From Dryobates pubescens (lineage: Eukaryota; Chordata; Aves; Piciformes; Picidae), in the NCBI RefSeq assembly GCF_014839835.1, contig NC_071646.1, positions 5,456,001 to 5,520,000 of the forward strand: 64,000 nt of DNA, given 5' to 3'. Numbering within the stretch: the stretch's first letter is position 1; the number at the start of each line of letters is the position of its first letter. A model generated the notes under the pieces. The model saw only the letters and a program-made list of their open reading frames with translations. It had not been told where the DNA came from and did no database searches. The position numbers and the translations under genes were made by a program. Of this stretch, positions 21,445-31,700 are shown in pieces.

Positions 21445-21682
21445 GAGGTGCAGGATCAGATTGGATGTTGGGAGGAAGCTCTTCCCCAGGAGGGTGGTGA
21501 GAGCCTGGCACAGGTTGCCCAGGGAGGTGGTGGAAGCCTCCTGCCTGGAGGTGTTTGCAGCCAGGCTGGAGGTGGCTGTGAGCAACCTGCTGTGGTGTGA
21601 GGTGTCCCTGCCCATGGCAGGGGCTTGGAGCTGCCTGAGCCTTGAGCTCCCTTCCAACCCTGACAATTCTGTGCTTCTGTGA
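21445..21682 (+). mobile_element. CR1 fragment, subtype B
   Basis: 3' end only, [19 protein letters not shown]. Confidence 0.9.
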
Positions 21683-21814
21683 AGCAGCCAGACCTCAGCC
21701 TCCCTTCCATAGAGTGCACTTTGTCCTGGGGGTGAGCAAAGCCACATCTTGGTGTGCAATGCAGCAGAGAGGCAGTGCAAGTGCTGCCCAGCCCTGAGGG
21801 ACACCTTTGGAGGC

Positions 21815-22232
21815 AAAGCAAACCTCCCTGGGCAGCCTGTGCCAGGCTCTCACCACCCTCCTGGAGAAGAACTTCCTCACATCCAATCTCAATCTCCACA
21901 CTTGTAGCTTTGCTCCATCCCCCCCAGTCCTATCCCTCCCTGACACCCTCAAAAGTCCCTCCCCAGCTTTCCTGGGAGGCCACAAGGAGGTCTCCTGGGA
22001 GCCTTCTCCTCTCCAGCCTGCACAACCCCAACTCCCTCAGGCTGTCCTCGTAGCAGAGCAGCTCCAGCCCTCTGCTCCTCCTCGTGGCCCTTCTCTGGGC
22101 ACCTTCCAGCACAACATCCAATCTCCATCTCCCCACTTCCAGTTTTGCTCCATCCCCCCCAGCCCTATCCCTCCCTGACACCCTCCAAAGTCCCTCCCCA
22201 GCTTCCCTGGAGCCTGCCTCAGAAAGCGAAAG
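21815..22232 (-). mobile_element. CR1 fragment, subtype B with internal partial duplication
   Basis: On the minus strand a block around GGAAGTGGGGAGATGGAGAT appears twice, joined by GATTGGATGTTGTGCTGGAA. The same joint occurs at 37243-37830. Confidence 0.8.
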
Positions 22233-22554
22233 GCCACAAGAAGGGCTCCTCGGAGGCTGAAAAACCAAAGGGCAGCTTTGCAAGGATGAACTGAAAGTGC
22301 TGAGCTCCTTGCATGCTGCCAGCAGGGCCTCGTGCCTCCTGTCCCTGTGGTAAACAGAGGTGTTCCAGGAACAGGGCCACAGCCCCTTGGGCAAAGAGCC
22401 CAGGAACCGCTGCTCGGCCTGGGCGTGTGGGGCCCTGCTGCCCAGGGACCTTCCCCACGGCTGGAGTCCAGGGGTGGCAGCCTGCAGGTGCATCCCAGCA
22501 GGGGAAAGCCAACTTGTGTTTGGGGCTGGTGCTCAGCACCCTCTTGGCTCAGGG

Positions 22555-22645
22555 AATAGAATTGGAATGGAGTGGAGTGGAATGGAGTGGAGTGGAGTGG
22601 AATGGAATAAGAATAGAATAGGATAGGATAGAATAGAATGGAATT
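22555..22645. repeat. Pentamer microsatellite (GGAAT/GGAGT, AGAAT)
   Basis: Continuous with the 3' end of the minus-strand CR1 that follows; grown from the CR1 tail. Confidence 0.9.
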
Positions 22646-23232
22646 AACCAGGTTGGAAGAGACCTTCAAGATCATCAAGTCCAGCCTATCACCCAGCACC
22701 ATCTGGTCAACTCAACCATGGCACCAAGGGCCTCAGCCAATCCCTTCTTAAACACCTCCAGGGATGGGGACTCCACCACCTCCCTGGGCAGCACATCCCC
22801 AGGGCCAATCTCTCTTGCTGGGAAGAACTTTCTCCTCCCCTCCAGCCTAAACCTCCCCTGGCACAGCTTGAGACTGTGTCCTCTTGTTCTGGTGCTGCCC
22901 AACCCCCACCTGGCTCCAACCTCCCTGCAGGGAGTTGCAGAGAGCAAGAAGGTCTCCCCTGAGCCTCCTCTCCTGCAGGCTAAGCAACCCCAGCTCCCTC
23001 AGCCTCTCCTCCCAGGGCTGTGCCCCAGACCCCTCCCCAGCTTGGTTGCCCTTCTCTGGACACCTTCCAGCAGCTCAACCTCTTTCCTGACCTGAGGAGC
23101 CCAGAGCTTGCCACAGGACTCCAGCTGTGGCCTCAGCAGTGCTGAGCACAGGGCAGGATGAGCTCCCTGCTGCTGCTGGCCACACTCTGCCTGCTGCAGG
23201 CCAGGCTGCCCTTGGCCTTCTTGGCCTCTTGA
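22640..23232 (-). mobile_element. CR1 fragment, subtype A
   Basis: Minus-strand [22 protein letters not shown] 27-bp deletion relative to sister copies lies near 22896. Confidence 0.9.
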
Positions 23233-23237
23233 AAGCC

Positions 23238-23395
23238 TTTCATAGATTCATGCAATGGGCTGGGTTGGAAGAGACCTTAAAGATCATCCAGTTCCAACCC
23301 CCTGCCATGGGCAGGGACACCTCCCACCAGCCCAGCTTGCTCAAGGCCTCATCCAGCCTGGCCTTGAACACCTCCAGGGAGCAGCATTTCTGTAC
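23238..23395 (-). mobile_element. CR1 3' end fragment
   Basis: TGGAAGAGACCTTAAAGATC terminus and a LEVFKARLDEALSKL remnant on the minus strand. Confidence 0.75.
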
Positions 23396-23914
23396 ATGCC
23401 TGAGGGTGAGATGCCCAAACTGACTCCAGGAAAACATCTTGACCTAGATTGGGTGATTCTGGATCCTTTCCCCAAGTTCCAATCCCTTCTGCCATTTGGG
23501 ACCTGCTCAAACCTACTGGGAGAGAGGTGCAAGAAAAAGTATGAGACCTGACACAACCCAAAATCCTCTGACCAGAGGTGAGGGAAGAGAGCTGGGCTGA
23601 GGTTTGTCCACTGGGAGAGAATGAGGAAGCTGGCTGGGGGGGAAGCACATAGCCCTGAGGTTGATCTCTTCAGGACAGCAACACTGGAGAGGAAAGCAGA
23701 ACTGAGAGCACAGAGACATAGCAGAAGGTAACTGACTCACTGCCTCATTTATAGGAACTTGCTCCAGAAGCTGGAGAAAACCACAGGGGAGATGTTGCCT
23801 GCGTGGAGCTGAAGGCTGTGGAGAGGTTCAGGAGGAGGCAGGGGTCCAATTCCCCAGGTTTCTTGAGAGCAAAATAGGCAGCCTGAGGCTGGACAGCAGA
23901 ACAAGCCTCCTCTG
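23396..23914. other. Unrecognised intergenic DNA
   Basis: Nothing recognised. Confidence 0.4.
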
Positions 23915-24425
23915 CAGCAAGGTGTCCAGTTCTGGGCACCTCAATCTAAGAAGGACATTGAGAAGCTTGAACAAGTCCAGAGAAGGGCAACCAAGCTGGG
24001 GAGGGGTCTGGAGTACAGCCCTGGGAGGAGAGGCTGAGGGAGCTGGGGTTGCTTAGCCTGCAGGAGAGGAGGCTCAGGGGAGACCTTCTTGCTCTCTCCA
24101 ACACCCTGCAGGGAGGTTGGAGCCAGGTGGGGGTTGGGCTCTTCTCCCAGGCAAGCAGCAGCAGAACAAGAGGACACAGTCTCAAGCTGTGCCAGGGGAG
24201 GTTTAGGCTGGAGGTGAGGAAGAAATTCTTCATGGAAAGAGAGATTGGCCCTGGGGATGTGCTGCCCAGGGAGGTGGTGGAGTCCCCATCCCTGGAGGTG
24301 TTTAGGAAGAGCCTGGCTGAGGCCCTTGGTGCCATGGTTGAGTTGATCAGATGGTGCTGGGGGAGAGGTTGGACTCAATGACCTCTGAGGTCTTTTCCAG
24401 CCTGCTCAATTCTGTATTCTGTATT
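23915..24425 (+). mobile_element. CR1 fragment, subtype A
   Basis: Starts around CAGTTCTGGGCACCTCAATC and ends ATTCTGTATTCTGTATTTTC. Confidence 0.9.
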
Positions 24426-24745
24426 TTCTGGCTGCTGCAGAGGAAACAAACAAACAAACCAACCAACCACATCGATTGTGAAACTCCTTGTCACCCCCTC
24501 CCATCGACCTGCTGAGGAGCAGCCCTGGTCACATGCAGGCTGGCATCAGGCAGCTCCTCAGGGGTGGGTTAATTATTTATCAGAAGCAGCTACAGACACT
24601 GCAAAACAGAGCCAGGTAACCCCTGATCAATAGCAGCCTCTGATTCATCAGCCTGGGCTCAGGGGAAGCGGAGGGAAATGGCCTGGATGTCTCCCACTCG
24701 TTGGCAATCATCCCACAGAAAGCTGGTAGAAACAGAAAGCAAACA
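24426..24745. other. Intergenic, with a short AAAC run
   Basis: CAAACAAACAAACCAACCAA at about 24450; otherwise nothing recognised. Confidence 0.4.
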
Positions 24746-24749
24746 AACC

Positions 24750-26430
24750 CTGGAGGGTTTCCATTGCACCCTGAGCTCATCACCAGGGGAAGCCTTTTCT
24801 GTCTAGGAGGGGTCTGGGGGGTACCACATCATCCCAGCTGAAACCTGAGGGGTGCAAATCCTGCCTGTTTCCATTGCACCCTGAGCTCATCACCAGGAGA
24901 AGCCTTTTCTATCTAGGAGGGGTCTGGGGGGTACCACATCATCCCAGCTGAAACCTGAGGGCTGGAAATCCTGGAGGGTTTCCATTGCACCCTGAGCTCA
25001 TCACCAGGAGAAGCCTTTTCGATCTAGGAGGGGTCTGGGGGGTACCACATCATCCCAGCTGAAACCTGAGGGCTGGAAATCCTGGAGGGTTTCCATTGCA
25101 CCCTGAGCTCATCACCAGAAGCCTTTTCTATCTAGGAGGGGTCTGGGGGGTACCACATCATCCCAGCTGAAACCTGAGGGGTGCAAATCCTGCCTGTTTC
25201 CATTGCACCCTGAGCTCATCACCAGGAGAAGCCTTTTCTGTCTAGGAGGGGTCTGGGGGGTACCACATCATCCCAGCTGAAACCTGAACTGATCACCAGG
25301 GGAAGCCTTTTCTATCTAGGAGGGGTCTGGGGGGGACCACATCATCCCAGCTGAAACCTGAGGGCTGGAAATCCTGGAGGGTTTCCATTGCACCCTGAGC
25401 TCATCACCAGAAGCCTTTTCTATCTAGGAGGGGTCTGGGGGGTACCACATCATCCCAGCTGAAACCTGAGGGGTGCAAATCCTGCCTGTTTCCATTGCAC
25501 CCTGAGCTCATCACCAGGAGAAGCCTTTTCTGTCTAGGAGGGGTCTGGGGGGTACCACATCATCCCAGCTGAAACCTGAACTGATCACCAGGGGAAGCCT
25601 TTTCTATCTAGGAGGGGTCTGGGGGGGACCACATCATCCCAGCTGAAACCTGAACTGATCACCAGGGGAAGCCTTTTCTATCTAGGAGGGGTCTGGGGGG
25701 TACCACATCATCCCAGCTGAAACCTGAGGGCTGGAAATCCTGGAGGGTTTCCATTGCACCCTGAGCTCATCACCAGGGGAAGCCTTTTCTATCTAGGAGG
25801 GGTCTGGGGGGGACCACATCATCCCAGCTGAAACCTGAGGGGTGCAAATCCTGCCTGTTTCCATTGCACCCTGAACTGATCACCAGGGGAAGCCTTTTCT
25901 ATCTAGGAGGGATCTGGGGGGACCACATCATCCCAGCTGAAACCTGAGGGGTGCAAATCCTGCCTGTTTCCATTGCACCCTGAACTGATCACCAGGAGAA
26001 GCCTTTTCTATCTAGGAGGGATCTGGGGGGACCACATCATCCCAGCTGAAACCTGAACTGATCACCAGGGGAAGCCTTTTCTATCTAGGAGGGGTCTGGG
26101 GGGGACCACATCATCCCAGCTGAAACCTGAGGGCTGCAAATCCTGCCTGTTTCCATTGCACCCTGAGCTCATCACCAGGAGAAGCCTTTTCTATCTAGGA
26201 GGGGTCTGGGGGGGACCACATCATCCCAGCTGAAACCTGAGGGCTGGAAATCCTGGAGGGTTTCCATTGCACCCTGAGCTCATCACCAGGGGAAGCCTTT
26301 TCTATCTAGGAGGGGTCTGGGGGGACCACATCATCCCAGCTGAAACCTGAACTGATCACCAAGGGAAGCCTTTTCGATCTAGGAGAGATCTGGGGGGACA
26401 CCACATCATCCCAGCTGAAGCCCGAGGGGT
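24750..26430. repeat. 1.7-kb tandem array, composite units
   Basis: The core AAGCCTTTTCTATCTAGGAG, GGGTCTGGGGGG, TACCACATCATCCCAGCTGA recurs about 15 times. Long units (about 112-120 bp) add CAAATCCTGCCTGTTTCCAT or GGAAATCCTGGAGGGTTTCC; short units (about 73 bp) go straight to AACTGATCACCAGG. Long and short units are interspersed. Confidence 0.95.
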
Positions 26431-26904
26431 GGAATCCCTGCTTGGGGTGGTGGTGGTGTTTTCAGACCCTACGTGCTGGCAGCCCCCCGAGCAGCGCATC
26501 CTCGGCCGGCCCGGTCCTGCGAGGTGCAGTGCGAGATGTTGCCATCAGATGGCAAAGCGGCGATGAGGATGGCGACCGGCAGCCTGCGGGGAGGGCAGCT
26601 GGCGCCGGGTGGCAGAGGCAAGGCAGGGCTGGGGGCAGGACGGAGCTGGGCTGGCAGCAGATTCATTTTGTGGTCTCGACCTGACCTCAGGGGAAGGCTT
26701 CGCAGGAAGCTCCTTAGCTGAGGAGTGAGGTGAGGCAGAAGGGACACTGAGGTGGACTGGTTGGAGGTTTATTAATGACACCTCTGGGCAGGTAAAGTCT
26801 GGAGCTAGAGTGTGTGACTCTGGATCCTTTACCAGATCAGAGTGGCTCTAGAAGCAGGAGAGGTGATTGCCTAGCACCTGCCAGAGAGACAGGGAAAGGA
26901 GGTG
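26431..26904. other. CpG-rich single-copy stretch
   Basis: 26440-26700 has many CpGs, unlike its flanks, and a perfect 17-bp inverted repeat TTGCCATC-A-GATGGCAA at 26539-26555. No exon with good splice sites was recognised. A distal promoter or regulatory island is possible. Confidence 0.4.
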
Positions 26905-27455
26905 AGGCAGAGGTAAGAGAGAGCAGCCAGGCAGAAAGGGACCTGGGCATACTGGTGGACAGCAGCTGAACAGGAGCCAGCAGTGTGCCCAGGCAGCCAA
27001 GAAGGCCAAGGGCAGCCTGGCCTGCAGCAGGCAGAGTGTGGCCAGCAGCAGCAGGGAGCTCATCCTGCCCTGTGCTCAGCACTGCTGAGGCCACACCTGG
27101 AGTCCTGTGGCCAGCTCTGGGCTCCTCAGGTCAGGAAAGAGGTTGAGCTGCTGGAAGGTGTCCAGAGAAGGGCAACAAAGCTGGGGAGGGGTCTGGGGCA
27201 CAGCCCTGGGAGGAGAGGCTGAGGGAGCTGGGGTTGCTTAGCCTGCAGGAGAGGAGGCTCAGGGGAGACCTTCTTGCTCTCTGCAACTGCCTGAAGGGAG
27301 GTTGGAGCCAGGTGGGGGCTGGGCTCTTCTGCCAGGCAAGCAGCAGCAGAACAAGAGGACACAGTCTCAAGCTGTGCCAGGGGAGGTTTAGGCTGGAGGT
27401 GAGGAAGAAATTCTTCCCAGAGAGAGAGATTGGCCCTGGGGATGTGCTGCCCAGG
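26905..27455 (+). mobile_element. CR1 fragment, subtype A, cut at 27455
   Basis: Runs from the RDLG...ILVDSS region to GGGGATGTGCTGCCCAGG and stops abruptly where the inverted duplication arm starts. Confidence 0.9.
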
Positions 27456-27752
27456 GACAGAGTTTTGAGCAGGGCCTGTTGGGACAGGACAAGGGGGAAT
27501 GGTTTGGAGCTAGAAGAGGCAGATTGAGAGTGGAGAGAAGGGAGAAATGGTTGCCCCTGAGGGTGGGGAGAGCCTGTGCCAGGCTGCCCAGAGAGCTGGG
27601 AGCTGCCCCATGCCTGGCAGCAGTGCAGGGCAGGTTGGTTGGGGCTGGGAGCAGCCTGCTCTGGCTGGGGATGTCCCTGCTGAGTGCAAGGGGGTGGACT
27701 GGATGGGCTTTAAAGCCTCTTCCCACCCAAACCATTCTGTGAGTGGATGATT
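27456..27752 (+). mobile_element. CR1 fragment, subtype C (in duplication arm)
   Basis: From GACAGAGTTTTGAGCAGGGC to the CCATTCTGTGAGTG tail. Present inverted at 41380-41676. Confidence 0.9.
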
Positions 27753-27837
27753 TCATGCACTCAGGGGAAGGGCTGCAGCTGTCACTGAGCACCAGGTGGG
27801 CAGGGGGCTGTGTGGGTCACAGGGCTCTCTTTGGCAG

Positions 27838-27936
27838 GGCAGGATCAGTGCTGCAGATGTCCCTGGGGACTGCAGGGGGTCGGACTGGAGGAGCTTTGAA
27901 GGTCCTTTCCCACCCAAATCATGCCATGATTCTATG
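27838..27936 (+). mobile_element. CR1 tail fragment, subtype C
   Basis: GGACTGCAGGGGGTCGGACT and CATGATTCTATG; within the duplication arm. Confidence 0.75.
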
Positions 27937-28014
27937 TTGGAACAGGCAGCTCTGTCTCAGGGGCTCAGCCCTGGGAGATGCTCTGTCCCTGGGCAAGGCT
28001 GAGTGGGAGCCACG

Positions 28015-28570
28015 AATGTTCAGAGGACTGGGGTCACAAAGCTGTCCCCACTTCATGCTTCAGGGTTGTCTGAGGGACCCCGGGGTGGGTTTCAGTGATG
28101 CTGCAGCCCAGCCTCGCTCGGTGTTAAGCCACAACCACGCCTCAGAGTGTCACAGCCCCCAGCCTCCACTTTCCTGGGAGCTCCTGAGATGTGAGGAGGG
28201 GGTGGTGGTGGTGGTGCTGGTTGGGCAATCTGCTGGCTGCCCTGAACCCTCATTCACCTGAGGGACTTTTGCCTTCCCCTTTACAAGGACAACCCAGAGA
28301 AGCCCCCAGCTGGCACCGCACCCCGGACAAGCGCCGGCAAAGCCTCCCCGGGTGCTGACCCCTGAGGCGGCCGGTGTGAAGGCCAGAAGGTTGCAGCAGA
28401 TGACAGGGGAATTTTTTCCCCTTCTCTCCTTTCCCCTCTCCCTGCTGTTTTGCTGCTCTTGGTCATGAGGAAGTTGTTTTCTCCTGCAGTGAAACTCCCG
28501 CCCCGTGTTTGCCGCCAGCGCAGGGCGGCGAGGAGCGGGGAGCCCAGGCGGAAGCTCTCCTACCTGAGTG
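28015..28570. other. Upstream region of BNIP5
   Basis: Single copy, CpG-rich at 28290-28380 and 28490-28560. Contains a GTGGTGGTGGTGGTG-like run at 28200. No upstream exon recognised. Confidence 0.4.
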
Positions 28571-28574
28571 GCTG

Positions 28575-28650
28575 CTAAAAATAGGACTTTACTCAGCCAG
28601 CAGCCAGCCACCAGGGCATATAAAAGAGAGGGGGCACCTCCCCAGAGAGT
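28575..28650 (+). promoter_or_regulatory. BNIP5 core promoter: MEF2-like site and TATA box
   Basis: CTAAAAATAG (28575-28584) is a perfect MEF2 consensus. TATAAAAG (28619-28626) is a canonical TATA box, predicting initiation near 28650, about 70 bp before the exon 1 ATG and donor. Confidence 0.65.
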
Positions 28651-28720
28651 TAGACAACCCCTTTGGTACTGCTGGCTGAGGAGCTGGGCTTGGCTTGGGG
28701 CCGGGAGGGCAGAAGCTCTG

Positions 28721-28728
28721 ATGGAAAG
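28721..28728 (+). CDS. BNIP5: BNIP5 coding exon 1 (Met-Glu-Ser)
   Basis: ATGGAAAG then GTAAAT. It joins in frame to C-AAT-ATG of exon 2. Weak Kozak at -3 (C) but G at +4. Predicted 5' UTR about 28650-28720. Confidence 0.6.
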
Positions 28729-31700
28729 GTAAATAGCGCAGGAGCCGATGAAGAAGGAGGTGGCCCAGGGGCTGCAAGGCATGGAAGGAGGATGGGGAGT
28801 GCTGCTTGGCTCTGCTGGGGGACATGGAGGGCACAGAGGACCTAGGAGATGCTTTGTTGTGATTAACTTGAGGAGGAGGAGGAGGAGTTGTTGTTGGGTG
28901 GTTGAGTGGCTTTGTGTGGGCTCAGGCGAAGGCAGCTTGAGTTCTTGCCCCCCGGAAAAGGGCCAGGCTGGGGTGGGAGTGATCCTGATGGTCACAGAGG
29001 CAGAGAGCCACAGGATCCAAGAGAGCTGGGGAGGGACTTTGGAGGGTGTCAGGGAGGGATAGGACTGGGGGGGATGGAGCAGAACTAGAAGTGGGGAGAT
29101 GGAGACTGGCTGTGAGGAAGAAGTTGTTGGCCAGGAGGGTGGTGAGAGCCTGGCACAGGCTGCTCAGGGAGGTGGTGGAAGCCTCCTGCCTGGAGGTGTT
29201 TGCAGCCAGGCTGGAGGTGGCTGTGAGCAACCTGCTGTGGTGTGAGGTGTCCCTGCCCATGGCAGGGGCTTGGAGCTGGCTGAGCCTTGAGCTCCCTTCC
29301 AACCCTAACAATTCTAAGACTCTAATACATCTCTTTGGAAGGGACCCTTGAAGGTCACCCCTCAGGCACCTCTGCTCCAAGCTTCCTCAACCTGTCCTCA
29401 CAGGGGGATGGGGAAAGGCCTCGAGCACAAGTCCTGTGAGGAGAGGCTGAGGGAGCTGGGGTTGCTTAGCCTGCAGGAGAGGAGGCTCAGGGGAGACCTT
29501 CTTGCTCTCTGCAACTCCCTGAAGGGAGGTTGGAGCCAGGTGGGGGTTGGGCTCTTCTCCCAGGCAAGCAGCAGCAGAACAAGAGGACACAGTCTCAAGC
29601 TGTGCCAGGGGAGGTTTAGGCTGGAGGTGAGGAGAAAGTTCTTCATAGAGTTGTTAGCTGTTGGGATGTGCTGCCCAGGGAGGGGATGGAGTCCCCATCC
29701 CTGGAGGTGTTCAAGAGGGGCTTGGATGTGGCCCTTGGAGCCATGGCTTAGTTAGTCAGGAGGTGTTGGGTGACAGCTTGGACTTGATGATCTTTGAGGT
29801 CTTTTCCAACCTTATTGATTGTATGATTCTAAGTTCCACTGCCTGCAGCAGCTTGGTGGCTCTGTGCTGGACTCTCTCAAGCAATTCCCTGGTCCAGCCC
29901 CAGGGTGTCTGGATGATCTCTGTGCTGTAGGAGACCTGGGGATGATAAGAACTGTCTCCCTCTGAGACGTGCCCAGCTGATTCCCTTCCTCTCCCTCCAG
30001 TTTCACTTCCTTGGTCAGTGCTGCCAGTAACTCATCATAAACCCCAGCATGTGCAGGCTGAGCAAGGAGCACTCAGATAGGAGCTGTAAAAGGGGTTGTT
30101 CATTTACTGGCAGCAGGAGCACTGCCTGGACACCCACAGCACCCTTGGGTGTCGAGCTGGAAGCGATGTCCCACCGTGCCCAACCTCCTGAGCAGGCAGC
30201 ACCCCAGGGAAAGCAAACTTCAGGCTGGCAATGGTTTTGGTTTTGGTTTTCCCCCGCAGCAATATGCAGGCTGTGGCTGGTGAGAAGCTGCAGTGGGATG
30301 TGAAGAGGCAGCCCCCAGGCAGGATCCTCTCCCTGGACAGGCAAGAGGCCAAGAAGGTGCTGGAGATCTACGTCAGCCGCTCGCTGAGCTGCCGTGAGAG
30401 TGCCCTGACGGCCAAGAAGGAGCTTCAGGAGGAAGCCAGAAGGAGAGGGAGGAAGGCAGATGAGCTGCAGGGGTCCAAAAGTGACTTCTGCAAGTATCAG
30501 CCCTGTGCCAAACTCAGCCCCGAGGAGGAGCGGGAGGAGAGGCCCAAAGCGCCGGACGGGGACAAAGCTTTGGAGGATGAGAGCAAAACCCCCAGGGAGG
30601 TCCCTAAGGAGAAGTTGGAGGGCAAAAAGAAAAGCACCAAGAGCTCTTCCCAGGGCAAAAGCCAACGCTCCTGGTTCAAAACTTTCATAAGCTTCCTCTT
30701 CAAGAAGAGCCCTGAGGAGCAGAAGGAGAACGCAGGGCAAAAGGCAAAGGAGAAGGATGCCAAAGCTCCTCACAGCTCCAAACCAGAAGGGGCTAAAAGA
30801 CCTGGAGTGGACTCAAGCACATCCCCACCACTGGGCAGAGCCCCCAAGAGGAGACCCAGCCTCAAAAAGGTTTTCTCCTTCAAGAAGCATGCAGAGGAGG
30901 AGCGGGGAGAGGCAGCAGCTGGGGCCAGGGCCAAGCGACCCAGCTGCCTCCCCCTGCGGCACATCCAGACCCCAGCCACGCCAGGTGGGAACCCACCAGC
31001 CCCTAACCCTGACCCTAACCCAACCCTACTGCCAACAGCACCTCCCTGAGCTCCCCTGGGGAAAGCTGGGGAGCTCAGTGCTGCTTTCTACCCCACCAGC
31101 CCCTAACCCTGACCCTAACCCAACCCTACTACCAACAGCACCTCCCTGAGCTCCCCTGGGGAAAGCTGGAGAGCTCAGTGCTGCTTTCTACCCCACCAGC
31201 CCCTAACCCTGACCCTAACCCAACCCTACTGCCAACAGCACCTCCCTGAGCTCCCCTGGGGAAAGCTGGAGAGCTCAGTGCTGCTTTCTACCCCACCAGC
31301 CCCTAACCCTGACCCTAACCCAACCCTACTGCCAACAGCACCTCCCTGAGCTCCCCTGGGGAAAGCTGGGGAGCTCAGTGCTGCTTTCTACCCCACCAGC
31401 CCCTAACCCTGACCCTAACCCAACCCTACTGCCAACAGCACCTCCCTGAGCTCCCCTGGGGAAAGCTGGAGAGCTCAGTGCTGCTTTCTACCCCACCAGC
31501 CCCTAACCCTGACCCTAACCCAACCCTACTGCCAACAGCACCTCCCTGAGCTCCCCTGGGGAAAGCTGGGGAGCTCAGTGCTGCTTTCTACCCCACCAGC
31601 CCCTAACCCTGACCCTAACCCAACCCCACTGCCAACAGCACCTCCCTGAGCTCCCCTGGGGAAAGCTGGGGAGCTCAGTGCTGCTTTCTACCCTAAGCAT

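Larger units (their letters stand above)
27456..28014 (+). repeat. Inverted duplication arm 2L
   Basis: Reverse complement of 41114-41676, about 98-99% alike by eye including non-CR1 sequence (CAGGGGAAGGGCTGCAGCTG). Confidence 0.9.

Noticed and set aside
30996-31692. Interstitial telomere or chromosome end
   Set aside because: Only 20 bp of each 100-bp unit is telomere-like, and it is interrupted (CCCTGA).
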